Source: Apostichopus japonicus (lineage: Eukaryota; Echinodermata; Holothuroidea; Aspidochirotida; Stichopodidae). From it: 62,000 nucleotides of DNA. The stretch covers positions 23,929,398 to 23,991,397 of the forward strand of contig NC_092577.1 of assembly GCF_037975245.1 (NCBI RefSeq). The letters are read 5' to 3'. The position numbers and the translations under genes were made by a program. The notes beneath the pieces were generated by a model, which did no database searches, was not told the DNA's origin, and saw nothing but the letters and a program-made list of their open reading frames with translations. Positions 43,193-53,480 of this stretch are shown one piece after another; position 1 is the stretch's first letter; every line of letters begins with the position of its first letter.

Positions 43193-44600
43193 TTAGTGAA
43201 TGTGGCATTGAGACCTAGTTGCAGACATATCTATTTCTACTTCATTTAATGTATCACCTTGACATCTATGTACAGTTTTGGCTGCAGCTGGTCTAAGCGC
43301 AAACTGCTTACGAAGAATTTGAGCATTCTGGTTTCTACCAATTCTAAATTGTCTTGCAATTCTTGTGATTGGAGTCCATCCTGGTGAAATGTCAGCATTG
43401 CAGAGAACTTTCATGGCATGTCTGTGCAATTGTCCACAATTTATGTCATCAAATTGAACCCATATATAATGAGGGTGTTACCATCATGATCTTGTTCAAT
43501 GAATTTGACAATACCTGAGGCACCTTTAATCAAACCATCATCAACTGCCACATTCAAGCACAAATCAACTCTTTGACCAGTTCCAACAGACAGTTCATGA
43601 GTTAAACCCATTGTCTTTTGTGGGTTATGAGGAATGCATTTTAGGATTTTTTCTTCCACTGCATTTGTAGCATCACCGGTTACAACCTCTTGGGATGGAA
43701 TTTTCACCTTTGAACTTGTCAAGTAGGCAAACACTTTAGTGTTGTGTAAGTTGACCTTACTATTTGTTTGAAACAAATGAGTGGCATTTTGGGGAATGAC
43801 TTCTACAGGGACTTCTCTAGTACTCAACAGATTCAAGTCTTCCTCTGTCTGGTTTCCTTCTCTAAGTCTATTCAGCAGTTTAGCAAACAATTTGTCATCT
43901 TTCTGGCGCATGATTTCGTCGAATTGAAATGCTGTGAAATTGTCTTTCCATAAATTTGTGGCTAAAGGACCATAATGGCTAAAGGACCATAATGGCTAAA
44001 GGACCATGATGGTCCATAAAGGACCATCTTGGGATGGAATTTTCACCATAATCATAATCAGGACCATAATCAGCACTTAAATCATTGAATATCCAGCCAT
44101 GAAATACAGGCTTCAGTTGAAATAGACCACCAACAGCAATGATGCTGACACCTCCAAACACTGTTTTCGGTACCCATTATTTGTTGTAGCCTTTGGTCAA
44201 TGTACTTTAACATGCCATTACCAACCATGGAGATTTCATCAATGAATATTACTTTCAGACTGATACTTGACTAGCAATGACTACTTGACTAGTCTGTCTG
44301 ATGTTAAGGCTTTGTAGTGAAAACCTTGGCTAGCTGGTATTTGTAAGGCACTGTGAATTGTGCTACCTTTGGTACCATAGGCTGCTTTACCAGTTGGTGC
44401 CATCAGAAGTATGTATGTGTGATCAGGATTATTACCAGGTACAGTTGAAAAGTATCTTAAAAGAGCATCGTAGAGTGCTTTAAGTACTGTGATTTACCAA
44501 CTACTAAGTACTTGTGATTTACCAACACCTGCACCACCAGTCAAGAAGGTGTACATTGATTTTGTGTTAGTCTTAAACCAGTGAAGTACATGGTAGAAGA
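43193..44600 (-). pseudogene. Helentron PIF1-type helicase domain
   Basis: Motif I is TGGAGVG (plus strand about 44520-44545), motif II is FIDEISMVGNGML (about 44210-44250), motif III is IIAVGGLFQLKPVFHGWIF (with Gly where Asp is usual in GD-x-x-Q-L), motif V lies in 43441-43911 (MGLTHELSVGTGQRV, GASGIVK), and motif VI is FALRPAAAKTVHRCQGDTL. Frames break near 44270, 44000, 43930 and 43435. Small local duplications (44480-44525 and CTAAAGGACCATAATGG three times at 43963-44020) explain some breaks. It would unwind the donor strand if intact. Confidence 0.8.
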
Positions 44601-44612
44601 ACTCCTTTTGTT

Positions 44613-45017
44613 TTACATTAAGGCTGTTGACAACAGAATGTTGGTGTTTGGTTTGTTCACAGCGACACCAATGTCTTGCCCAATGTCATATAACTCTTGT
44701 GTCTGATCAAGTTTTCCTTTAGTTGCCTGTTCTTTTTTTTTCCCTCTGTCTATTTGGTCTCTGTGCTCAGTATTTGGTGCAATGTTGTGGTCATGTTCTT
44801 CATCTTCATTGTGAAGATTGTCTATTGCTTCATCAATGAAGTCACTGTTGTGATTGTACACTGCCTCCTTTTCTTTGATCATGGATCCTAAGGAGTTGTA
44901 GTTGTCCAGGTAACTTTCAAATGAGCCCATGAGATCTGTCTCCTTTCGCCAGGGATAAAACAGCATCAGTTGTTCTCTGCAGTAATTTTCAACATCATTG
45001 CTCTTATTAAAACGCAC
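44613..45017 (-). pseudogene. Helentron Rep-helicase linker
   Basis: RFNKSNDVENYCREQLMLFYPWRKETDLMG is characteristic of the segment between Rep and helicase in Helentrons (quoted in parts: ENYCREQLMLFYPWR). It is followed by an acidic, low-complexity part. The frame ends at 44613 before motif I. Confidence 0.7.
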
Positions 45018-45134
45018 ATACTTGATGATTTTGGCTTTTTTTCTTTTCCTGAAGGTTAATAGTCCAACATAGCACTTTGTGACATCCTCCTTCTGCAGTT
45101 CGAGATCATCTTCATTGTTTTCAGTCTCATGTTT

Positions 45135-45890
45135 TCAGTCTTCATGTTCTTCATGAGTTGTTTTCTTGTTTGTGGAAATTTCAAACCATGCAGCAAAGTC
45201 AGCTAAACAGTAGCTTTGAAGTGTCTTTGGACGGGCAGCGTACTTTCTTATTAGTCCCATACACTCAATATCAGTTGAACAATCTGGCAATTGTTGAATG
45301 TAGTGTAATGGTTTCAACAGTACAGTGCGATTTTCAATAGGTGAAGTGTTGATGAATACAAACTGTCTCGAAGCTTTCCTGAGAGACATTTGAAGAACTA
45401 GATAGACATCCTCTTCAGCACCGATTTCAACATGATTCAAAAACTTGTTACCTATGTGTCTTACACTTTGCTTAATGCCAAGGTTACCCTCTCTGGCTTC
45501 TTTTGTTGCCCGTTGCATTAAATTGCTCATACCTCTTTGGCCCTTACTGATGTAAGAGACAATGTATATAGCACAGGCATATGAATCTAGAACATATTGA
45601 ATATCCATGTTGGCTTTCCAAGTTTCTAGCAGATCCTTGTTGAAGGCATTAATGCGTATTTCACTTGGAGACCTTTGCAGGAACAGTTTATCTGCTTTTA
45701 GACTGAACCTGATGGCACGGATGTACTGTTCTTCCGTGGTTTGAAGGATTTGTAGCATCTCTTGATATGTTGTAGTTACATCTCCTGCTAGTTTAAGTTC
45801 ATCCAAGTAGGTTTTTAGGTTGTTGGACAGTGTTACTAATTGTTCTTCTTCTTCAGTTGTCACATCTCCTAATGGAGTAAGAATCACAGT
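45135..45890 (-). pseudogene. Helentron Rep, part after the HUH core
   Basis: About 250 codons are open, beginning at the LINE C junction. Text includes LLETWKANMDIQYVLDSYAC, YIVSYISKGQRGMSNLMQ, VEIGAEEDVYLVLQMSLRKA and FINTSPIENRTVLLKPL, all typical of the region that joins Rep to helicase. The first eight residues of the open frame come from LINE C. The frame joins in phase to 50152 onward once the LINE and one duplication copy are discounted. Confidence 0.85.
45881..45890. repeat. Target site duplication of LINE C (3' side)
   Basis: GAATCACAGT here is repeated at 50142-50151. The 10-bp pair borders LINE C exactly. Confidence 0.85.
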
Positions 45891-46051
45891 GCTTTTTACG
45901 TGACCCGTCATACGGGATACAAAACGTCACGGCCAAACGGCACTACCAAACCATCCCATTCTGAAAAACGAACCTCAGGTCAAGCGAGCCAAAAAAAGTA
46001 CATACGCTCACCGACCTGCAGAGACAAAACGCCCAACCCCCCACTGAAATA

Positions 46052-49000
46052 TTAAAAAACTACAAAAGGACGACCAGCACGCAGCGAAACAAAACACCCT
46101 TCCCCAGCACACCACCGTCCAAAAAAGGCAGCCCTAGATAAACGGCGAAAATCGCCTTCAACCTGAAGGCGAATGTCAGACTTCACCGCCTCCAGGACTG
46201 CCTGCCAACTGGCGAATTTCCCCCTAAAAACAACATCACATCTATTCCTCCAAATAAGTTTTTTTACAACAGAACAAACATAAATAATACGCTGCAACAC
46301 AGCAACGGAACAAACTGGAGGATCTAATCCATACAAAACAAAACCCTGTCCTACCGACCAGGAACGGTCTCCCGCTAAACGGTCGGTCCAGGACTGAAAC
46401 CACTCCCACAAGTTCAAAACAAAGGGGCAATGCCAAAAAACATGGGCAGTACTCTCTAAACTGTCACAGCCGGTCCTCGGGCACAGTCCATCACCCAATC
46501 GCCAGTGATACCTTTTCAGATTGGTCACCAAGGCACCGTGTGCAATTCTCCATGCAAGGTCACGGAGCCTGCAACCATTCAGCCTTGAATGCACCGAACG
46601 CCATACTTCGACAGGATGACGTCCCTGTACAAAAATTGCATTCAAGGCCCTATCCCGCAACGAACTGTGAACGAGGGCCGGCTGTGACAGGTCAACAGGG
46701 GGCAACTCAATCAGAGCGGAGCAAATGACACGCACCACCCTGTTTGGAGTACTACTATGCGGTTCTCTGTTGCTAAACAGCGCCGGGACCCATCGACGCA
46801 GGTGCAAACCGCCCCAAAAACGTACAAAATATGAACAAGGCAACCCTGGGTCAGTTACCGCTACAAACAACTGCTTAAATAACAAACAAGTTAACTTACT
46901 TTCCAGATGAACCACCCCTAACCCACCCTTCTCCAGTTTTTGGTACATTACCGCCCTTTTGACAAGCTCTGTACCCCCCGACCAAATAAATGAAAATATC
47001 GCTCTCTCCAACCGCACCAGGACGCGACGCGGAATTGGATACACCGCGCCCGGGTACCACAAGATGGGCGAAACAAAACGATTAACTACGGTGACTTTCC
47101 CTAGGATCGAAAGCCAGCGGGTGCCAAAGGTTTCGAGCCTGCTCTCAAATACCTCAGCCCTCTCGCTCCAGGTGACATCACCAGGTGCATCGTAGCCGAA
47201 CCATATACCATTAATTTTGATATTCTGATCCGACCACGACGCACCGAATGGTAAGTCTCTGTATCTCCAGCTACCAAGACGAAGGCCCTTTGTCTTTTCT
47301 GGATTCAACTTCGCCCCGGTAGCTCTCTCAAAAATAGATAAATCCTGCGAGAGTGCGCGAAAGGAGCCCAGACTCGAAACAACACATGTCACGTCATCTG
47401 CATATTGAGCGCATTTCACTTTGGCACCCCCTGGCACAACGAATGGAACAAGTCTGGAGTCCCTTTCCAAAAGACGAGAGAGGGACTCGCTAAACAAAAC
47501 ATAAAGTAATGGAGACAGAGGGCACCCCTGGCGCACCCCCCTCTCTACGTTAAAAACCTCCGAACAAAACCCATTTACGATAACAGAACTGAAACTTTGT
47601 TCATACAAAACAGAAATCCATTTACGAAAATTTGGGTGCAACTGAAACGTCTCCAATACATTCATTAAAAAACCGCGATCCACCATGTCAAAGGCCTTCT
47701 GCTGGTCCAGAGACACCAATGCACATGGCAGATCACGCTCAATAACAAAGTCGGTCAAGTCGCGCATCAACCAAAAGTTCTGCTGGATGCAATGACCCTT
47801 CACTGCACAAGTCTGGAGATCACCCACAAGATGCGGCATAGCCAGTGCAAGGCGGTTGCACAAAGCCTTAGCCAGCAACTTATAGTCCACATTTAACAAG
47901 GTGATCGGACGCTTGTTACGGGGATCCAAGGGGTCCCCAGACTTGGGCAGCAAAGTAATCATGCCCATACGTTGACTTTGGTTTAACAGTCCGTTTTGGA
48001 AGGCGTCCTCGAAGACGGCTCTGATGTCGGGTCCTATTATTGCCCAGAAGGTTCGGTAGAACTCCCTCGGAAGCCCGTCCGAACCCGGGGACTTGCCATT
48101 CTTCATCTTCGAAAGCGCCTTCCAAAGCGGTTATTCAACAGTGGTTATTCCGCCCCCCAAAATATCATTGACATCGTGGGGAACGGTTTTTGAGATTCCC
48201 CTCAATAAATCAGCCTGTGCCGACAAGTCGACATTGCCACGCGTAAACAAACTCGAATAGTACTCTTTATATACGCGGACAATGCCGTGAGGGTCACTAA
48301 CCACGGTCCCATCAGTAGCGCGTACAGACGGGACGCGTCTGTCACCTGCCGATGAGCTAACGGACTGGTAAAACCTCAGTGAAGGGCGCTCCTCGGCTTC
48401 CACCGCTTCGACACGGGCCCTGACGCGGGCACCGTGGTACTTTTCATCGAGATAAGTCTGCAAAGCGATGACAGCCGAAGGGTCGCCAAACTTCACCTCC
48501 GCGCACAGCTTCGAGAATTTCTCTTCGACGCCGTGCGCGGGTCACGCAATACTGAATTGCGTAGCGTTTGATGCGCAACTTGACATCATCCCACCATTGG
48601 GATGTAGAAGCAAAGGCCAGCTTCAATGTTTGCCATCATTTGTACCTGGTCTCGAAACCCTGGCGGAACTCTGCCTCGCCAAGAATCCGACAGTTAAGCT
48701 TCCACAGGCCCCGCCCGATGGGGAAAATGGAAGGCAAAACAAAACGTGCTACCACAGTGTCATGGTCAGAGAGCGGACAGCTGAGCGTCTCGCAACCCGA
48801 AAATGTAAAACTAACGGGCGCATACACTCGATCTATCCTGGAGGCATCTTCTCCGTTAGGCCTCACCCACGTATACACCGTACTACACGGGTGCATATGC
48901 CTCCAGACATCGGCTAAAAGGTGTGCCGAAGTGAATCTGTCCAATTCTGTGATCCCAGCGTCAGGACTAGCAGACACAGAAGCCCCGAGTCTGTCAAGAC

Positions 49001-49430
49001 CCGAGTCTGGGACACAGACACATGGTGCACTACCAGGAACAAAGGAAGGCAGCGTGTTAAAAAATTCTCGTCTAGCAGAAGGCCGATTGGGAGCATACAC
49101 ATTGCAGAGGGAGATGTTACCCTGTGGATACTTGAAAAGAATGCAAACCAATCGGCCCTCGTGATCCGTCTCCACCCTAGTGGCACAACCCGCCTGACGA
49201 GGTGACAGGAGGATGACAGTGCCACAGGATGAAGACGAACCAAACGAAGCATGCAGCCCACCACCCCACTCATAAGCCCATAGAGGGACATCTTCTTCCA
49301 AAATATGTGTTTCTTGCAGGCAAACGCAGTCGACCTCCATTGAAATACAATATTGGAAAATGCGACTGCGCTTGCGATGATCCCTCATGCCATTCACGTT
49401 CAAAGTGGCAACTGAAAATGTATGGGCCAT
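46052..49430 (-). pseudogene. LINE C ORF2, broken
   Basis: Three open pieces remain: 46052-48106 (RT from KNGKSPGSDGLP through YADD to the C-terminus, with CPRTGCDSLESTAHVFWHC kept), 48131-48496 with 48444-48626 (middle), and 48636-49430 (endonuclease). Against LINE A there is an insertion near 48129-48140, a 2-base loss near 48525, and an 18-base in-frame deletion near 49017 that removes MVGDFN. The endonuclease would therefore be dead even if the frame were open. Confidence 0.85.
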
Positions 49431-49450
49431 GAGAGGGCAATGGGGCACAA

Positions 49451-50141
49451 CTACGCCGACGTCGATTCTGTAAGCTTCAAGCGCGCTCTAGACGACATAT
49501 CGTCGTCAGAGTCGTCACTTGAGGCCGACCTTTTCAGTGAGGGTTCCCCCATCTCGTCGTACCAGCTCGTCCCAGTGGCACGTTTCGGCTCGACGATCAC
49601 CGAGCCTCCGGAGTCGCTGTCAGACATAGCCTCCGGGGACCCGACGACCGAGTCGTCGTCAGACAGAGTCTCCGGATCTGGCGATACCGGCGGCGGACTG
49701 GGGACGGAACTGGACGGGTTGATGGGGGAAGCTGGTGGAGACCCCGTGTCCGCTTCGCTGTGTGGTGGAGACGGTGCGGGCACGGGGTTGATGGGGGAAG
49801 CTGGTGGAGACTTTCTCGGTGCAGGCACGGGGGTTGGGGTCTGCAACGACGGGGGAGGGTGAAGGAGGTGCGGAGAGTGAATCCTCACCCGTTTCCCCCT
49901 CCTTGCGTGGAGCTTCCTCCGGGGCAGTAGGTGCGCCAGAACTTGGCGCCTTTGCTTGACCCCCACTCTTTGTCATAAAGACATAACAGGAGGGACAAGC
50001 GCGAAAGACATGTCCCTCCTTCCCACAGAGTGAGCACACAACTTCGCTTGGGCAAGCAGAGGTATCATGCCCAAGACGAAGGCAGCGCCCACACTTTTTA
50101 TTTGGGCAGCCCTTGGCTTCGTGCCCGGTCTCCCCACACCT
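49451..50141 (-). pseudogene. LINE C ORF1, C-terminal part only
   Basis: The third knuckle (CSLCGKEGHVFRAC) and the proline/serine/acid-rich tail are present in two frames; the N-terminal half and first knuckle are missing because of 5' truncation. The tail contains a direct repeat of about 68 bp (PASPINP appears three times) not seen in LINE A. Confidence 0.75.
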
Positions 50142-50151
50142 GAATCACAGT
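50142..50151. repeat. Target site duplication of LINE C (5' side)
   Basis: GAATCACAGT, second copy. On the minus strand the target reads ...CCAAAG-ACTGTGATTC, inside the Rep codons for P-K-T-V-I. Confidence 0.85.
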
Positions 50152-50865
50152 CTTTGGCATTGGTGGAATTGGAAAGCCAAACCGACAAACACCCTGACTT
50201 TTTTTCTACATGTCTTGGCATGACTGTGTGATTGCAAGTTGACTGAATGATAAACACTTGATGGGTGGTTTGCTGCATGTGACATATTTGTCAACAAACT
50301 GCTCCACTTCAGTGTTTGTTGCATCACCATACACTGGGGCATCTTTAATCCATGCTAACATGTGAATATGTGGAGAACCTCGTTGCTGAAATTCAACTCG
50401 GTAGAAATGATCAATCATTTTACCAATGGGATCATATGAGCTTTGCAACACATCAGTGAGAAATCTACGTACCATGTAATCAAAGTGTCTTGCACAGGTA
50501 ACTGGGTCAGCAGTTCAGGCTGTTCTGGCAAGAATTCTGAGCAGGTGTAACCATCGGGTTTCTGCAGCTGAAAAGGACAAAAACCATGTTGGAATTCCGA
50601 GCTGTCTGATCATTGGAAAAAGTTCTTTCTTTGCCTTTTCCCAGTAAGGTGGAGACCCTGTTATTGTTGTTAATACTCTGAAATCCTCGTCAAGTGATAG
50701 AATGTTTTGCACTTGTTCCATATTCTTAAAGTCCTGTGCAGTAAAGCTTTTTTTCTTCCTTAGGCTAAGAGTCACTTTCTGATGGATTTGGTTGATCTGC
50801 AATTTTTTGGCTTTGTAGAATGTATTTGGAACTGACTTGGCAAATCGTCTGTCTGTGTGTCGCAA
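50152..50865 (-). pseudogene. Helentron replicase: N-terminal domain and HUH core
   Basis: 50865-50515 carries the Helitron N-terminal domain (DRRFAKSVPNTFYKAKKLQ, SPPYWEKAKKELFPMIRQLG, TWFLSFSAAETRW). A frame break near 50515 leads to 50475-50206 with DHFYRVEFQQRGSPHIHMLA, the HUH metal-binding motif, and VDKYVTC with the likely catalytic Tyr. A stop near 50214 (QDM*) lies before SQGVCRFGFPIPPMPKT at the LINE junction. HUH nucleases nick and transfer one strand during rolling-circle transposition. Confidence 0.85.
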
Positions 50866-50868
50866 TTC

Positions 50869-52010
50869 CCACTTACAGATGTTGCTGTAATGAACCCTTT
50901 GGTTAGTTTTGTTTCTAGTTTGCCCACAAAACAGGGTTGGAAACGGTAATTCTTCTGAGTACTCTCTTGAAATAAACCAAGCGGACTTCTCCCTTCACTC
51001 GGGGCAAAGCAATATGCATGGTTGTTATCTACAAAGTTTGGAGTGAGCATGGTATCTAATGTGCCAGCTGCTTGAACTTCTTCACTTGGCACTTCTGTCC
51101 ACTCATCATCAGAATGAGGTTCAATTTGCACATTTATTTGTTCTGCTGTACTTTGTAGAGGCTGCATTATACTTTGTGGGTCTAGATCTGTTTCTCGACT
51201 TTCTATAAATTCTTCCCAATCATGGCTCTTTCCTTTGAGTGAGTCTGTCCAGGTTTCTTGAACTGTTATACCTTCATCTCTGTATAGCTGACTATTTGTT
51301 ACAAGCCACTTAGCAGCATCAACCACTTTCTTTGGTCTTACATTTTGGGAATCTACTGAATGTTTGTAACAAAGCTTTCTCTTAAACTTGACTGGGATGG
51401 TTTGTCCATCATCTAGTCTACGGGCCAGTGTTCTAACAGTGGTTGAGACATCAGCTGGTACATTGACTACATTTCCTTTGATGCTCATTTGACGACCTCT
51501 GGGCAATTCTCTCATTCGCATGAATGGAGTACGAAGTGCGACCAGCCTTTCTTCCAAAGAATGTAATTTCAGTTCAACTGGCACTTCGGGCAGAGACATG
51601 TTATTGCCTAATCCTAGGGGTGAAGTTTCTTCTTTTGTAACATAAATGTTACACGTTCTACATATGTATTTCTTTCCATTACCTGAAAGCCATGATTTCA
51701 TTTCTTTGCAAGTTGATATGAGATGTTCAGTAGAGAGGACACTTTGTTTGTACCATAATTGTTGACAACAGCAGCAGATAAATTGAGGTCCAACTGAAAT
51801 GGATTGCCAAAATCTTATTTGTAAAGCTTGAAATGACTTTGTACTACGAGTTGGTCTGGGTGCACATTTCTCAGCCAACTCTTTCTCAATATACTGTTTA
51901 TCTGTGCTGAGTTGTTGCAATCTTTTAATGTTTGCTAATCTTTCATGCTCTTTTGTATATATTTCTTGTCTGGATTGACTGCATCCTTGCTTTGTTCTTA
52001 TGCCTTTCAT
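50869..52010 (-). pseudogene. Helentron Cys-rich, DUF6570-like region
   Basis: An open run of about 400 codons (50772-52010) contains FICCCCQQLWYKQSV and ICRTCNIYV, a likely zinc-binding pair, then PVELKLHSLEERLVALRTPF, MRELPRGRQMSIKGNVVNVP and KFKRKLCYKH. This is the segment that precedes the Helitron N-terminal domain in many Rep-helicase proteins. Its role is not known. Confidence 0.75.
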
Positions 52011-52591
52011 TGGCTAAAAGGTGGCTACTTGCTCTAGCCTGTCTCATGTGCTTCAGATTCTTTGCTCTTTTCTGTAATACAAAATGTTTGTCTTTTCTCA
52101 GGTTCTGAATGCGTATCCTGTTATTTTGTGCTTCTTTTGCAGAGTAGGATGCAGATTTTCTCAAAGTTTGCATACGTTTCCTGGTTACCCAGTTGCTGAG
52201 ACTCACATAGGAATCATCTTTCCTCAATGTATGCATTCTAATGGTATCATGCCTCCTTTCTTTCCATTTGAATGGCATGGTCTGTCTGGTTCTTGACATT
52301 CTATGGAGATTCTGTTGCTGTTCTTTCTGTTTGTAAGTCTCATTGGCTCTTGTTTTCATACGATGAAGATTGTTCTGCTGTTCTTTGTTTTTGTATGTCT
52401 CATTTTCTCAATTTTTTTTCATGCGAGTAAGATTTTTCTGCTGTTCTTTCTTGGTGTATCCTGTGTCAGACCTCATTATTTTCATGCGCTTTGCGTTCAA
52501 CTCAGTCTCTAGTTTCCTCAATACTTCGTTCTTACGGTTCTTTCTTTCTGACATGATTTTACTCTTTCTCTCTCTTTGTAGCTATCATTAG
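51943..52591 (-). pseudogene. Helentron basic coiled-coil repeats
   Basis: Successive units of about 22-24 residues share K-E-Q-Q-x-N-L-x-R-M or R-M-x-x-L-R-K (RMHTLRK, RMQTLRK, RIQNLRK, HMRQARA, RMQSIQT). Strongly basic and helical, so probably DNA-binding or oligomerising. A TGA interrupts near 52408. Confidence 0.6.
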
Positions 52592-52692
52592 ATGCTGTAA
52601 GCTTTCTCATTCGCATGGTGCTAGATGAAGCAGATGGCAAACCTATGTCACCTTGTTGAAGGTGTGCAAATTTCAAATCCTGCCAAAGATTG

Positions 52693-53452
52693 TCAGTCTA
52701 TTTCAGCTCTAACAAGTTCTCTAGTTGTTTTTGGCACAGGCAATGGGTCCCCACAGCTGACATCAAGAAGAACATCATAGTGGTCACTGTTTGTATTTCT
52801 CTGATATATTGCTCTTTTTGTGGTGTCAGTTGCTGCACTAAGGTTACCACATGGAGGGTATCGAAGCCACTGCCACTTATGACCATGCAATGCATATGTA
52901 TAAATGTCCGTTTGCAAAAGATGAGCAGCAGCCAATAGTTCAACCTCTGTTGACCACACATTAGCGTTGTCTATGCCAGAAACATTTATGTACTCTTGAA
53001 CTGTTTTGCTGAATCATTCAGGTGGCTTTGTTTGATAGATAGGACCACTAACTGTCGCATTACCTCATGATTTTCTTCTGTTCGTGTTACCAAATGAGAT
53101 AAACATCTGAAAAAGCAGTTGACATCACCTTTCATTTTCTTAACAATGAATGGTTTGGCATCAATGTTACAAATTCGTCCACAATTGAACGCAGTTTGAC
53201 CAATAATATCGGCTTGTTGAAAGTTGAACCCAACACTCACTTTTTCAATAGCTGAGGTTTCCCAATCATCATCTACTGGGAAGAAATGAAAGGTTCTACT
53301 ATTCTTGGTAGCAACAACTTCAATTTCAAGTTGTTGACATAGTTGACCATTTGAATTTGTTTGATCTGTTTCAGGATTTGCCGATTCGGTTCTTATCTTT
53401 TGAACACTTCTCCTGATGGTTGCTTTCCTTTTACTGTAGCTTGACTTTTTAA
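52693..53452 (-). pseudogene. Helentron OTU-like cysteine protease domain
   Basis: The frame is open from about 53452 and reads ESANPETDQTNSNGQLCQQ, FPVDDDWETSAIEK, then IVKKMKGDVNCFFRCLSHLV with the Asp-x-x-Cys of an OTU active site (Val replaces the usual Gly in GDGNC). A +1 shift near 53000 continues VQEYINVSGIDNANVWSTEV, ALHGHKWQWLRYPP and NSDHYDVLLDV, whose His is the likely third catalytic residue. No ATG was found before an in-frame stop near 53460, so the start is lost or spliced. Confidence 0.75.
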
Positions 53453-53455
53453 GAA

Positions 53456-53480
53456 AAGGTCACCCAGGAAAGAACCTGGG
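53456..53480. other. Small hairpin at the Helentron 5' side
   Basis: CCCAGG-AAAGAA-CCTGGG at about 53463-53480 lies just upstream of the OTU frame. It could be part of the element end, but nothing proves it. Confidence 0.35.

Larger units (their letters stand above)
45891..50141 (-). mobile_element. LINE C: 5'-truncated Tx1/L1-like element in the Helentron
   Basis: Nearly identical to LINE A from the 3' end through ORF2 into the ORF1 knuckles, where it stops abruptly (5' truncation, the usual result of incomplete reverse transcription). Flanked by GAATCACAGT. ORF2 is broken and the endonuclease lacks GDFN. The 3' stem-loop at about 45905-45917 is CCCGT-ATG-ACGGG on the minus strand. Confidence 0.9.
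42294..53452 (-). mobile_element. Helentron-type rolling-circle element, broken and split by LINE C
   Basis: Read on the minus strand the order is OTU-like protease, basic coiled repeats, a Cys-rich DUF6570-like region, Helitron N-terminal domain, HUH replicase, PIF1-type helicase, then an APE-type endonuclease at the C-terminus. An endonuclease after the helicase is the mark of Helentrons. Without LINE C (45891-50141) the element is about 6.9 kb. Several frameshifts and stops make it inactive. I could not fix its ends, and the usual Helentron terminal features were not found by eye. Confidence 0.85.

Noticed and set aside
43193-46000. Polinton/Maverick or viral helicase origin for the 43-46 kb proteins
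   Set aside because: Helicase motifs together with HUH Rep, Helitron N-terminal domain and APE tail fit a Helentron; no capsid, DNA polymerase B or integrase was seen.
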